From: an uncultured Chitinophaga sp.
Lineage (GTDB): Bacteria > Bacteroidota > Bacteroidia > Chitinophagales > Chitinophagaceae
DNA length: 35,044 bases
Assembly (NCBI RefSeq): GCF_937874145.1
Contig: NZ_CALNBI010000137.1
Span: 1 to 35,044, forward strand
Direction of reading: 5' to 3'
The notes beneath the pieces were generated by a model. It searched no databases. It was not told the DNA's origin and saw only the letters and a list, made by a program, of their open reading frames with translations. Positions 1-9,211 of this stretch are shown piece by piece; the first letter of the stretch is position 1; each line of letters begins with the position of its first letter. The position numbers and the translations under genes are program-made.

Positions 1-491
1 GGGCCAGCGGGTCCGGTGGGTCCTGTTGGACCAGCGGGCGCTGATGGTGCAACGGGGCCTGTTGGGCCGGTGGGACCTGCAGGACCGGTGGGTGCTGCGG
101 GTCCCCAGGGGCCTCAAGGGCCTGCGGGCGCGATGGGACCTGCGGGGGCTGATGGTCCTGCGGGGCCGGTGGGTCCGATTGGCCCAGTTGGGCCTGCGGG
201 CGCTACAGGTGCTGACGGACCAGCAGGACCGGTGGGTCCGATTGGACCTATTGGGCCAGCGGGCGCAACGGGTGCGGACGGACCAGCGGGACCGGCTGGT
301 CCGATTGGACCTATTGGGCCAGCGGGCGCTACCGGTGCTGATGGTCCTGCGGGACCAGCCGGGCCTGCGGGCGTTGCGGGACCAGCCGGGCCTGTAGGGC
401 CTGCCGGACCTGTTGGCGCAATGGGACCTGCCGGACCGATCGGACCGATTGGGCCTGCCGGACCAGTGGGACCTGCGGGGCCTGCTGGAGA
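1..491 (+). repeat. Gly-X-Y collagen-like coding repeat
   Basis: Imperfect 9-base units encoding Gly-Pro-Ala, Gly-Pro-Val and Gly-Pro-Ile triplets. A longer period of about 54 bases (GPAGATGADGPAGPVGPIGP and variants) is visible around 200-360. The tract produces long mirror ORFs in other frames, which are not genes. Confidence 0.9.
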
Positions 492-2940
492 CATCAACGG
501 TGTTGCGGCTGGCGGCTCACTGAGCGGTACTTATCCGAACCCTGCGATTGCGAACGACGCAGTGAATACTTTACAAGTCGCGGATGGTGCAATCACCCTT
601 CCTAAACTGGCGCCGGGATTGATTCCCACCAGCCTGCCTCCGAACGGCGCTGCGGGAGGCGATCTTGGTGGTACTTATCCGAATCCCAATGTAGCCAGGA
701 TACAGACGATTCCGGTAGCGGTGACTGCTCCCGCAGCGGGCCAGGTATTGAAATATTCCGGGACCGAATGGGCGCCTGCGGCTGATAACGCCGGTGGGGG
801 TGCGCTTACGCTTCCTTACGCCGCTGCGGAGAACAATGCGGCAACGCTGTTTTCGATCACCAATAACGGCGACGGCACTTCCCTGGAGGGCGTCAACAAT
901 ACAACGACCAGCAATATTGCGGCGGTGAGAGGTGTGGTTTCGAGCGCTACGCCTGGCGGTTTCTCTTCCGGGGTGCGCGGTATCAACAATGGTACCGGCG
1001 GACTGGGGGTTGGCGTATGGGGTTCTCAGAATGGTTCCGGATGGGGCGTATACGGCACCACGCCTAACGGCCTGGGTGTGTACGGCAATGCCAGTGCCAA
1101 CGGAACCGGCGTTTATGCGAACAGCAATACCGGTACAGGCCTGACGGCGACCAGCAACAATGGCATACCAGCATCTATCAGTATTTTCAACAACGCCAAT
1201 AATAATAGCGCGCTGATCGTGAACTCGGTGGGTAACGGAACGGTTGTCAACGTTTCTACGTCGGGCAATGGCGCGGGTGTAAGAGCTTCAGCGAATGCAG
1301 GTTTTGGCGTACATGGTATTACCACTTCCCAAACCAGCGCGGGCGTAGTCGGCGATAATAATGGAGGTGGTGAAGCCGTAGTAGGCCGTACCACCAGTGA
1401 TATCGCCGGGGCCGTGGTAGGCCGTAATGATGGCGGGGGATATGGTGTGAGAGGGTTTATCGCAACCAACACTGCAGGAAGTGGTGTAGGGGTGTTAGGA
1501 CAGGTGGGATTGAATGGTAGCACAGGCAGTGCAGGCAAATTCGAGAACTTCAACCAGACCAACATCGACGCCAATACGCTTTCCGTTGTTTCCAACGGCA
1601 ACGGTAACATCCCGGATAATACAATTGGGAATGCTTCTTCGTTCCTGCTGGACAACAACAACAGTGTAGGCGCTGCCGTAAGAGCAGAAGTGAATACCAT
1701 ATTTGGCAACTTCGGCGCGGCAGGCGTATTCGGCGTTTCTTCGGGAACCGGTGGCCGGGCAGGGCTCTTCTACGCCTCTAACCCTTCCGGAAACGGCGCT
1801 TCGCTTATCGCACTTACCGACGGTAATGGCAACGCCATCACGGCGAATGCCGGTAAAGACGGAAACGGCGTGGAAAGTAATATCGACGGCGCAGGAAATG
1901 CGATTTATGGATGGGTGCCCACCTTCGCAACAGGGCGTGCGGGCCGGTTTGAAAATTATAATGAGGACAATATGAACCCCACCCTGCTGGTCAAAACAGT
2001 AAGTAAGAATGATGAATCACCTGCCGGACATTTCATGGTGGATAACACCCAAAGTACAGCAGCCGGTGTATTGGGTACCGTAAATACCATCTTCGCCAAT
2101 TTTGGTGCGGCGGGTGTATATGGCCGTGCCGACGGGACCGGAGGAACGGGTGGATTGTTCTATGTTTCCAACGCCACCAACCCGAGGCCCGCTCTGATCG
2201 CGCTGACCAACGGCACCGGTGAAGGCATCGTCGCGAATGCCAACGATGGCAATGCCGTGGAAGCGAATGCGGATGGCAGCGGTTCCGCGATCTATGGCTG
2301 GACGCCTAACTTCGGTACAGGACGCGCCGGACGTTTCTCCAACTTCAATACGGACAACACGCAAACTACCGTCGATATCCGCAACGACGGCAGGGGTACA
2401 GCACTGTTGGTCGATCACCGTGGCGCAGCCGGGAACATTGCCGTTTACCAAAATGTGGGTGCCAACGTAGCCCGCATCAATAAAGCCGGTCGTGGATTTT
2501 TCAATGGCGGTACCGCCGTAAGCGGCGCCGACCTTGCAGAATCATTCGCTGTAGAAGGTACGTCCGATGCTTATGAACCCGGAGACGTGCTCGTTATTTC
2601 CACTAATACAGACCGGATGGTGGAGAAATCCGCCCAACCTTATTCTACACTGGTAGCGGGCGTTTACGCCACCAAACCAGGTGTTTTGCTGACGGAAGGC
2701 AATGCTACTGATGAAGAAATGGGACACGTTCCCATGGGCGTAGTCGGTGTTATCCCCACCAAAGTCTGCGACGAAGGCGGGCCTATCGCCCGCGGCGATC
2801 TCCTCGTTACTTCCAGCAAACCTGGTTATGCCATGAAAGCCGATCCCGATAAAGTGAAAACCGGCCAGGTGCTCGGTAAGGCACTGCAACAACTGAGCGG
2901 CGGAACCGGCGTGATCAAGGTGCTGGTGAATGTGAAATAA
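1..2940 (+). CDS. Collagen-like surface protein, 5' end outside window
   Basis: The frame is open from base 1, so the gene begins upstream; the GTG at 16 lies inside the repeat and is not a credible start. About 164 residues of Gly-X-Y triplets (mostly GPA/GPV/GPI) are followed by two tail-fibre-like SGTYPNP/GGTYPNP motifs, then a long Gly/Asn-rich region repeating patterns such as GNGTGVYANS, and a C-terminal domain beginning ADLAESFAVEG and ending KVLVNVK. The C-terminal region is closely shared with the 5441-8905 protein, so the two are paralogues. The ADLAE...EPGDV...GV layout recalls chaperone or autoprotease domains at the ends of tail-fibre proteins (Peptidase_G2-like); this is a resemblance only. 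There is no T9SS sorting tail. Probably an exported fibrous surface protein; the signal peptide would lie outside the window. Confidence 0.85.
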   Translation, partial: GPAGPVGPVGPAGADGATGPVGPVGPAGPVGAAGPQGPQGPAGAMGPAGADGPAGPVGPIGPVGPAGATGADGPAGPVGPIGPIGPAGATGADGPAGPAGPIGPIGPAGATGADGPAGPAGPAGVAGPAGPVGPAGPVGAMGPAGPIGPIGPAGPVGPAGPAGDINGVAAGGSLSGTYPNPAIANDAVNTLQVADGAITLPKLAPGLIPTSLPPNGAAGGDLGGTYPNPNVARIQTIPVAVTAPAAGQVLKYSGTEWAPAADNAGGGALTLPYAAAENNAATLFSITNNGDGTSLEGVNNTTTSNIAAVRGVVSSATPGGFSSGVRGINNGTGGLGVGVWGSQNGSGWGVYGTTPNGLGVYGNASANGTGVYANSNTGTGLTATSNNGIPASISIFNNANNNSALIVNSVGNGTVVNVSTSGNGAGVRASANAGFGVHGITTSQTSAGVVGDNNGGGEAVVGRTTSDIAGAVVGRNDGGGYGVRGFIATNTAGSGVGVLGQVGLNGSTGSAGKFENFNQTNIDANTLSVVSNGNGNIPDNTIGNASSFLLDNNNSVGAAVRAEVNTIFGNFGAAGVFGVSSGTGGRAGLFYASNPSGNGASLIALTDGNGNAITANAGKDGNGVESNIDGAGNAIYGWVPTFATGRAGRFENYNEDNMNPTLLVKTVSKNDESPAGHFMVDNTQSTAAGVLGTVNTIFANFGAAGVYGRADGTGGTGGLFYVSNATNPRPALIALTNGTGEGIVANANDGNAVEANADGSGSAIYGWTPNFGTGRAGRFSNFNTDNTQTTVDIRNDGRGTALLVDHRGAAGNIAVYQNVGANVARINKAGRGFFNGGTAVSGADLAESFAVEGTSDAYEPGDVLVISTNTDRMVEKSAQPYSTLVAGVYATKPGVLLTEGNATDEEMGHVPMGVVGVIPTKVCDEGGPIARGDLLVTSSKPGYAMKADPDKVKTGQVLGKALQQLSGGTGVIKVLVNVK

Positions 2941-2965
2941 ATAACGATTACGCACATACGTACAG

Positions 2966-3000
2966 AAAAGGCCGCTTCGTGGAAGCGGCCTTTTCTTTTT
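2966..3000 (+). terminator. Rho-independent terminator of collagen-like gene
   Basis: An uninterrupted stem (AAAAGGCCGCTTC with GAAGCGGCCTTTT, 3-nt loop) followed by TTTTCTTTTT, 26 bases after the TAA at 2938-2940. Confidence 0.9.
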
Positions 3001-3296
3001 ACATTTATTTTTACCACATTCTAATTCCGGTTTGCTCGGATTTTGTTGACATTTTTTATACCTTGCACCCGTTGCACCAACCATCGCATCTCCAATTTTA
3101 ACCATCGTTTTGAAATACCGCCGCAGTAACCACTGCCTTTTTTTACCATACTTTACTTGAAGCGCATATCCGGAAACATGCTGATCTATCCCCGCTGATA
3201 AGACAGTATATCAACATTTGCACGACGGCTGACATTAGCCGTCAGTGAAGCTTTTTTCTATTATCGACAAATTAACCGATCACCATATTCCTGAAG
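3001..3296. other. Intergenic region before the PorV operon
   Basis: No convincing ORF. A near-consensus -7 element (AACATTTG, 3213-3220, one mismatch to TAnnTTTG) is followed at 3224-3243 by a 7-bp hairpin (GACGGCT/AGCCGTC, 6-nt loop) and a T-run at 3252-3257. This could be a promoter with a 5'-leader hairpin, or a weak terminator. The downstream operon must start in or near here. Confidence 0.4.
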
Positions 3297-3803
3297 ATGA
3301 AGACAATTTTACCTAGTATCCTTTTAACCGTTATGATCATGACCGCTGCAAGTGTCCCTTCCAGGGCGCAGTGGGTAATGGTAAGACAGGTGATAGCCAC
3401 AACCGGGAGCAGCGGAATTGTTGGCGGCATCCATTTCGACTATACCATCGGCGAGCCTGCTATCTCTTCTTTCCCGGCAGGGTCCATGTTGCTGACCCAG
3501 GGATTCCAGCAGCCCGACGTATTGCCTCCACTCCTGCCCGGCCGCAATCCTGTACTGGATTTTTCACTTTTCCCCAATCCCGCGCTCACTACTTTTAAAA
3601 TACAATTCAATCTCCTTACGCACGCGTCCGTTTCCTTTATGATCCTCAACACATCCGGCCAGGTAATCCTCCAGGACCACCGGAGTTTTGCTCCGGGGAA
3701 AGTTGTAATCCCTACTTCGGTCGATAAACTCGCGGCAGGAATTTATACCGTGATGGTGAAGGTCAACGCTTTCGTCTTCACGGAAAAACTCATCGTTCAA
3801 TAG
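3297..3803 (+). CDS. Short T9SS type A sorting-domain protein
   Basis: 168 residues. The N-terminus (residues 1-25, ending SRAQ) is a Sec signal peptide. Residues about 30-75 carry the pattern DYTIGEP...LTQGFQQP, common in small Bacteroidota exported proteins. Residues about 88-168 match a Por secretion tail: FSLFPNPA opening, GQVI strand and the closing LAAGIYTVMVKVNAFVFTEKLIVQ-type pattern. Such tails direct substrates through the outer-membrane type IX machinery. No catalytic domain is visible; it may be a small surface or adaptor protein. It is first in a plus-strand series, 15 bases before the PorV-like gene, which suits a T9SS link. The start is the ATG just before the signal peptide. 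Confidence 0.85.
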   Translation: MKTILPSILLTVMIMTAASVPSRAQWVMVRQVIATTGSSGIVGGIHFDYTIGEPAISSFPAGSMLLTQGFQQPDVLPPLLPGRNPVLDFSLFPNPALTTFKIQFNLLTHASVSFMILNTSGQVILQDHRSFAPGKVVIPTSVDKLAAGIYTVMVKVNAFVFTEKLIVQ

Positions 3804-3818
3804 TCCAAACCGGAAACC

Positions 3819-4976
3819 ATGCAACTATATAAACTGATTCCCGTCATTGCGGGAATGCTGGCGGCAACCCCGTTGATGGCACAAACATCCGCGCTCCGCC
3901 CCGTCAACACCGGAGCCTCTTTCCTCCTCGTAAATCCTGACGCCCGGAGTAATGCACTTGGCGGTGCCATCACCGGCCTGGAACCCGATGCCAACGCCCT
4001 CTCCGGCAATGCGGCCAAACTTCCTTTTGCCGGCGAATACGGCGCCAGCGTATCGTACTCGCCCTGGATGTACGACCTGTCCGATAAAAAAACGAACATG
4101 ACGTACCTGTCGGGATTCAAGACCTGGAACGAACAGGAAAGCCTTGGCGCCGCTATCCGTTACTTCAACTACGGAGACGTTACTTTCCGTGACGATAACG
4201 GCAATCTCCTTCAACAATACAAACCCCGGGAATACGCCATCGACCTCGCCTATGCGCGCAAACTCGGGAGCCGGTACGCCTTATCCATTACCGCGCGGTA
4301 TATCCGCAGCGAGCTGGGCAACGGTCATTACAACGGACAGTTGCAGAAGCCCGCATCGGCCGTGGCAGGGGATATCGGCTTTTATTCGCAGGGATATAAA
4401 GATCATATCGAAGGGAATAACCGCTTTGCCTGGGGCCTCAGCCTGACCAATATCGGTTCGAAACTTTCCTATACGGATGCGTCCGACGGGCGGTCTTTCC
4501 TCCCCATGGGGCTGCGTATCGGCGGCGGCTACACGTTCGTGCATACGGAAGACCACAAATTCACACTGGCGGCGGATATCCATAAACTACTCGTTCCTAC
4601 TCCTCCTGTTTACAAGCTGGATGCGGATGGGTTGCCTGCCAACGAGATTGAAAAAGGTAAAGATCCAGACAGAAGTGTGGTCGAATCCATCTTTACTTCG
4701 TTCAGCGATGCGCCGGGCGGTTTTGCGGAAGAGATGCGCGAGTGCGCACTTTCCGGCGGGATCGAATACGCTTACCGGAATACCTTTTTCGTGCGCACCG
4801 GTTACTTCTACGAGCATCCGGAAAAAGGCCGCAGGCAGCAATTCTCATCAGGTTTCGGCGTACGTGTGGAAGGCTTCCAGCTGGATTTCGCATGGCTGCT
4901 GCCCACGATACCAAGCATCCGGCAAAGGCAAAGCCTGCACTTCACGCTCATGTACACCCCGTTCCGGGATAACTGA
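3819..4976 (+). CDS. porV: PorV-like outer-membrane protein of the type IX secretion system
   Basis: 385 residues with a signal peptide ending LMAQ (about residue 22). The opening segment, FLLVNPDARSNALGGA...DANALSGNAAKLPF (about residues 35-70), is the signature of the PorV/PorQ group of FadL-like beta-barrels, and length agrees with PorV. PorV is known to shuttle T9SS cargo from the translocon to the surface-attachment complex. The rest has alternating amphipathic strands, as in an outer-membrane barrel. It lies 15 bases after a T9SS-tailed protein and 37 bases before a small exported protein, so it may serve this local set rather than being the cell's main PorV; several paralogues per genome are usual. 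The symbol is given on family resemblance. Confidence 0.8.
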   Translation: MQLYKLIPVIAGMLAATPLMAQTSALRPVNTGASFLLVNPDARSNALGGAITGLEPDANALSGNAAKLPFAGEYGASVSYSPWMYDLSDKKTNMTYLSGFKTWNEQESLGAAIRYFNYGDVTFRDDNGNLLQQYKPREYAIDLAYARKLGSRYALSITARYIRSELGNGHYNGQLQKPASAVAGDIGFYSQGYKDHIEGNNRFAWGLSLTNIGSKLSYTDASDGRSFLPMGLRIGGGYTFVHTEDHKFTLAADIHKLLVPTPPVYKLDADGLPANEIEKGKDPDRSVVESIFTSFSDAPGGFAEEMRECALSGGIEYAYRNTFFVRTGYFYEHPEKGRRQQFSSGFGVRVEGFQLDFAWLLPTIPSIRQRQSLHFTLMYTPFRDN

Positions 4977-5013
4977 TTTTGAAACTTTATCGTACCATCA
5001 TTAATACGGACAC

Positions 5014-5436
5014 ATGCATAAGTTACTGTCAATGACTACAACGCTGTTGTTGCTTGCCACCGGCACTGCCCTGGCGCAACGTGCGGATAACCCACAAGCC
5101 AAGCTGGATAAGCTTTTGAGAGAAGCCAACCAGGTCTCGGCACCTCCTGCCATCCAGAAGCAGGCGGCTCCCGCCAAACTGCGGACCGCGGCATCGATCA
5201 TGGAATACCTGTTCCCGGCGCGTTCGATGGGTGGAGCAGCTGCAATGTCGGCCCGCCAGGCGAATACCCAACAGGGTACTTCGGGCGTGCAACTGCCTTC
5301 GGAAATTTCTGCCGCGGCGGCGGCGCAACAAGCGAAAGCTTCCGCACCGGCGAACACAACGCCAATGATCACTCCGGCGGTACAGGGCATCGAGCCCGCC
5401 GCGGCTCCCATCAAACCGGCTGTACCTAATAAATAA
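5014..5436 (+). CDS. Small Ala/Pro-rich exported protein, function unknown
   Basis: 140 residues. Residues 1-22 form a signal peptide ending ALAQ. The mature part has a charged start (RADNPQAKLDKLLREANQ), then is rich in Ala, Pro and Gln, with an Ala run (EISAAAAAQQAKAS) and no cysteine. I recognise no domain. It stops 4 bases before the next start, so it is almost certainly co-expressed with the following collagen-like protein and could be an accessory or periplasmic companion. A near -7 element (TGATTTTG, 4974-4981) lies about 30 bases before the start, so a secondary promoter is possible. Confidence 0.7.
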   Translation: MHKLLSMTTTLLLLATGTALAQRADNPQAKLDKLLREANQVSAPPAIQKQAAPAKLRTAASIMEYLFPARSMGGAAAMSARQANTQQGTSGVQLPSEISAAAAAQQAKASAPANTTPMITPAVQGIEPAAAPIKPAVPNK

Positions 5437-5440
5437 AAAC

Positions 5441-8400
5441 ATGAAGAAAACGATATACACATTGATGCTGCTGATGACGACCGCGCTGGCGGCGCGTGCA
5501 CAGCATGCATTGTCAGGGATAAATTACCAGGCGGTTGCGCGCAACAACAATGGCTCCGTAGTAGCAGGACAGGCATTGGGCGTGCGTTTTTCCATCCGTG
5601 GCGGCGGGCCCAACGGCGCTATCGAGTACCAGGAAACGCATCAAACCACGACCAACGCGATGGGATTATTCAATCTGCAGGTGGGCCGCGGCACGCCGGT
5701 GAGCGGTACGTTCGCGGCGGTGCCCTGGAGAAACGCCAACCAGTTTCTGCAGGTGGAAGTGAATACCGGCGGCGGATTCCAGACGCTGGGCACACAACAG
5801 CTGATGAGCGTTCCGTTTGCATTGTATGCTGCTGATGGCAATCCGGGGCCTGCCGGTGCTCAGGGGCCTGCGGGCCCGCAAGGGCCGACGGGGGCTCCTG
5901 GTCCTGTGGGGCCGGCGGGCGTTACTGGGCCTGCTGGTGCAACGGGCCAAAAAGGTGACACGGGTGCGCAGGGTGCTCCCGGAGTGAAAGGGGATAAAGG
6001 CGACACGGGCGCACAAGGGATGCAGGGTGATAAAGGCGATACCGGCGCACAGGGTATCCAGGGTGTTCCCGGTGTGAAAGGAGACAAAGGCGATAAAGGT
6101 GATACCGGCGCACAGGGGCTCCAGGGTGTGAAGGGGGACAAAGGTGACACTGGCACGCAGGGTATTCAAGGCGTGAAGGGTGATGTTGGTGTACAAGGGC
6201 TCCAAGGTGTGAAGGGGGACAAAGGTGATACGGGCGCTCAGGGAATTCAAGGTGTGAAGGGAGATAAAGGTGACGCTGGTGCACAGGGGCACCAGGGTGT
6301 GAAGGGCGATAAAGGTGATAAAGGTGATAAAGGTGATACCGGCGCACAGGGGCTTCAGGGTGTGAAGGGGGATACAGGCGATAAAGGTGATACCGGCGCA
6401 CAAGGGCTCCAGGGCATCCCCGGTGCGAAAGGTGACAAAGGTGACGACGGCGCTCCCGGCCAGCCAGGCCCTATCGGCTTGCAAGGGTTACCTGGAACGC
6501 AGGGTGTGCAAGGTATTCAAGGTCAGCAGGGTCCTAAAGGCGATACGGGCGATAAAGGCGATACAGGAGATCCTGGGCCTTCCGGGCCTGCAGGCCCCCA
6601 GGGCATCGCTGGCGATATCAATGGTGTGGCTGCCGGCGGCGACCTGTCCGGCACTTATCCTGATCCTGCCGTAGCGAAATTACAGGGAACACCGGTCAGC
6701 ACCACAGCACCTGTTGCCGGGCAGATCCTCCGGTTCGATGGTACCATGTGGGCGCCGCAAACCGGCGGCGGCGGCGGTTTTTCACTGCCTTACCTTGCCA
6801 CAGAAAACAATGGTTCCACGTTATTTTCTTTGAACAATAATGGAGACGGCACTTCCATCGAAGGCGTCAACAACACCACTACATCCAGTATTGCCGCGGT
6901 ACGCGGGATTGTTAGTCCCGTTGCTCCCGGGGGCTTTTCCTCCGCGGTGCGGGGTATTAATAACGGCACCGGCGGATTGGGCATCGGCGTATGGGGCTCG
7001 CATGCCGGCAGCGGTTGGGGCGTGTATGGCTCAACGCCGAACGGCCTGGGTGTATACGGCACTTCCTCTGCCAACGGTTACGGCGTGTATGCCAACAGTA
7101 ACAGCGGGACAGGCTTGCAGGCTACCAGTGTAAATGGAACACCCGCTAATGTCAGCATCTATAACAATTCTAATCATAATGTGGTGCTTAGCGCCAATTC
7201 TGTTGGCAACGGCAATGTCATCAGCGTCTCCACAACCGGCAACGGCAAGGGCTTAATTGCCACCACCACCAACGGTTTTGCCGTACATGGCATTACCAGT
7301 GCGCAAACAAGTGCCGGCATTATCGGCGATAACAACGGCGCCGGCGAAGCCATTGTCGGCCGCACTACTAGCAATATTGCGGGTGCTGTTGTGGGCAGAA
7401 ATGATGGTGGCGGATATGGTGTCCATGGATTTATCGGGACGGATCAATCGAACAATGCGATTGCGGTGTATGGAAGGGTCGGAATCAGTGGAAGTACCGG
7501 CCGTGCGGGCAGATTCGAAAACTTTAATGTGAACAATACAAATGCCAACGTATTTGAAGTGCACTCTAATGGCTTGGGCAACATACCCAATAATGCGTTG
7601 GGCAATGCATCCTCCTTTACAATCGATAACACCAGCAGCGTAGGTGCCGCGGTAAGGGCTGAAGTCAATACTTTATTAGCCAATTTCGGCGCGGCGGCGG
7701 TATATGGCGTGGCTTCCGGTGCCGGAGGTTACGGCGGCATCTTCCATTCCTCCAACACAACCGGGAAAGGCAATGCATTGATCGCGCTGGGGAATGGTGA
7801 CGGCACTACCTTCATATCTACCGCTATTAAAAACGGGAGCGCAATAGAAGCTATCGCAAACGGGACCGGCACAGCGGTGCGGGGAAGAACAACCACGGCT
7901 TCCAATGGTTTTGCCGGTTGGTTTACAAACGAAAACGAGTTCAACATCAACCCGGCTCTCATCGCTATTACGGATGGCATCGGCCCTGCGGGCAGCTTCA
8001 GGGTTGATAACACTACGAGCAGCAATGCCGCGGTGAAAGGTGATATCAATACCAGTTCGTCTGCTTTCGGTACAGCCGCTTTGCTGGGCGTTTCGAGGGG
8101 AACCGGTGGTGCCGGCGGCGCTTTCCTGGTTACAGATCCTAATGGCGACGGCGACGGGGTTACGACTTTAGTACAGGGAAGCGGGGATGGCGTATATGCG
8201 TTTTCCGCCAAAGGCAATGGCGTTGCGGCTTCTACCGACGGCACTGGTGCTGCGGTGTATGGCTGGATCCCGGCGGTGGGCACAGGCAAAGCGGGTCATT
8301 TCCTGAATATGAATACCGCCAACACGCAACCGGCCGTAACGATACAGAACCAGGGAACAGGTAATGCATTACTCGTCAATCAAAACAATACCAGCGGAAA

Positions 8401-8905
8401 CGTAGCAGTGTTCCAGCGTTCGGGCAGCAATGTGGCGCGAATTTCCAACACGGGTATGGGCTTTTTCAACAGCGGGACCACCAATGGCGGGGCCGATCTG
8501 GCGGAAGCATTCGATGTGGAGGGTGCGCGTGATAGCTATGAACCCGGCGATGTGATGGTGATTTCCAAACGGACGGACCGGATGATGGAGAAATCCGGCA
8601 AGGCTTACTCCGCGCTGGTGGCGGGTGTATATGCCACAAAACCTGGCGTGTTACTGACCGAGCAGGAGGATCTCGAAGCCCCCTCGGACCAGGTGCCCAT
8701 TGGCGTGGTGGGTGTAATCCCGACCAAGGTGTGCGACGAAGGCGGCCCTATCGAGCGTGGCGATCTCCTCGTTACTTCGGGCAGGCCGGGTTACGCCATG
8801 AAAGCTGATCCTGAAAAAGTAAAAACCGGCCAGGTCCTTGGGAAAGCGCTGCAGGAGCTGAAATCCGGCAGTGGCAAGATCAAGGTGCTGGTCAATGTGA
8901 AATAA
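5441..8905 (+). CDS. Large exported collagen-like repeat protein
   Basis: 1154 residues. A signal peptide (residues 1-21, ending ARAQ) leads into a domain of about 105 residues starting LSGINYQAVARNNNG and ending MSVPFALYA, common at the head of Bacteroidota fibre-like proteins. Residues about 133-391 are Gly-X-Y triplets of the GDKGDTGAQG type. Next come an SGTYPDP motif, a long Gly/Asn-rich region, and a C-terminal domain (GADLAEAFDVEG to KVLVNVK) nearly identical to the end of the first gene in the window. The halves after the collagen stretch are clearly paralogous, while the collagen tracts differ (GPA/GPI there, GDK/GAQ here). Likely a trimeric surface fibre. The gene is last in its run and followed by a terminator. 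Confidence 0.88.
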   Translation: MKKTIYTLMLLMTTALAARAQHALSGINYQAVARNNNGSVVAGQALGVRFSIRGGGPNGAIEYQETHQTTTNAMGLFNLQVGRGTPVSGTFAAVPWRNANQFLQVEVNTGGGFQTLGTQQLMSVPFALYAADGNPGPAGAQGPAGPQGPTGAPGPVGPAGVTGPAGATGQKGDTGAQGAPGVKGDKGDTGAQGMQGDKGDTGAQGIQGVPGVKGDKGDKGDTGAQGLQGVKGDKGDTGTQGIQGVKGDVGVQGLQGVKGDKGDTGAQGIQGVKGDKGDAGAQGHQGVKGDKGDKGDKGDTGAQGLQGVKGDTGDKGDTGAQGLQGIPGAKGDKGDDGAPGQPGPIGLQGLPGTQGVQGIQGQQGPKGDTGDKGDTGDPGPSGPAGPQGIAGDINGVAAGGDLSGTYPDPAVAKLQGTPVSTTAPVAGQILRFDGTMWAPQTGGGGGFSLPYLATENNGSTLFSLNNNGDGTSIEGVNNTTTSSIAAVRGIVSPVAPGGFSSAVRGINNGTGGLGIGVWGSHAGSGWGVYGSTPNGLGVYGTSSANGYGVYANSNSGTGLQATSVNGTPANVSIYNNSNHNVVLSANSVGNGNVISVSTTGNGKGLIATTTNGFAVHGITSAQTSAGIIGDNNGAGEAIVGRTTSNIAGAVVGRNDGGGYGVHGFIGTDQSNNAIAVYGRVGISGSTGRAGRFENFNVNNTNANVFEVHSNGLGNIPNNALGNASSFTIDNTSSVGAAVRAEVNTLLANFGAAAVYGVASGAGGYGGIFHSSNTTGKGNALIALGNGDGTTFISTAIKNGSAIEAIANGTGTAVRGRTTTASNGFAGWFTNENEFNINPALIAITDGIGPAGSFRVDNTTSSNAAVKGDINTSSSAFGTAALLGVSRGTGGAGGAFLVTDPNGDGDGVTTLVQGSGDGVYAFSAKGNGVAASTDGTGAAVYGWIPAVGTGKAGHFLNMNTANTQPAVTIQNQGTGNALLVNQNNTSGNVAVFQRSGSNVARISNTGMGFFNSGTTNGGADLAEAFDVEGARDSYEPGDVMVISKRTDRMMEKSGKAYSALVAGVYATKPGVLLTEQEDLEAPSDQVPIGVVGVIPTKVCDEGGPIERGDLLVTSGRPGYAMKADPEKVKTGQVLGKALQELKSGSGKIKVLVNVK
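5840..6615 (+). repeat. Gly-X-Y coding repeat with GDKGDTGAQG units
   Basis: Imperfect tandem units of 9 bases, with higher-order periods of roughly 36-54 bases built on GVKGDKGDTGAQGLQ. The spacing is irregular and the reading frame continuous, which excludes a CRISPR array. The repeat may vary in length between strains. Confidence 0.9.
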
Positions 8906-8932
8906 TCAAACTATCCCTTCCCTATTTATTGT

Positions 8933-8964
8933 CAGGCTGCCGTTTCTATGGCAGCCTGTTTTTT
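8933..8964 (+). terminator. Terminator after the collagen-like operon
   Basis: A 9-bp perfect stem CAGGCTGCC/GGCAGCCTG with an 8-nt loop, followed by six T, 27 bases after the TAA at 8903-8905. Confidence 0.9.
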
Positions 8965-9012
8965 GCGCTATTGCCGGCCGTTAGAAAGTTAAGCCTTCAA
9001 ACAATTTAAGGA

Positions 9013-9192
9013 TTACCTGGACAACAATTTTGGGTCTGGCAGTCCAACACGATGGATGAGCTCCTCCGCCATTTTCTTCTTCCTGACAAAAAAAGGATCT
9101 TTGCTGAAATCAATTCCAGGATTCCACTCACCTACTTCTATCAATTTGGTATCTTTGTCTAATGTATCCTTAGAAAGTTTTACAATTTTCAT
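9013..9192 (-). CDS. Small charged protein paired with a DUF6934-type gene
   Basis: 59 residues from the ATG at 9192 (MKIVKLSKDTLDKDTKLIEVGEWNPG...). The longer reading from 9237 overlaps the end of the upstream gene, so the internal ATG is preferred. The protein is rich in Lys and Asp, has no signal peptide or membrane segment, and includes the predicted helix VRKKKMAEELIHRVG near its end. I recognise no family. It sits 19 bases after the DUF6934-like gene on the same strand. The pair is AT-rich compared with its neighbours, which suggests acquired DNA. A small second gene of this kind can be an antidote or partner, but nothing in the sequence proves that. Confidence 0.6.
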   Translation of the reverse strand: MKIVKLSKDTLDKDTKLIEVGEWNPGIDFSKDPFFVRKKKMAEELIHRVGLPDPKLLSR

Positions 9193-9211
9193 GATGATTG
9201 ATTTGAAAAAT

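Noticed and set aside
114..497. Minus-strand Pro/Gly-rich ORF
   Set aside because: A shadow of the collagen repeat on the other strand; it has no start context and no independent end.
5860..6484. Long antisense ORFs and CRISPR-like spacing in the collagen tract
   Set aside because: They mirror the Gly-X-Y codons of the plus-strand gene; the repeat units are short, variable and in continuous frame, with no unique spacers.
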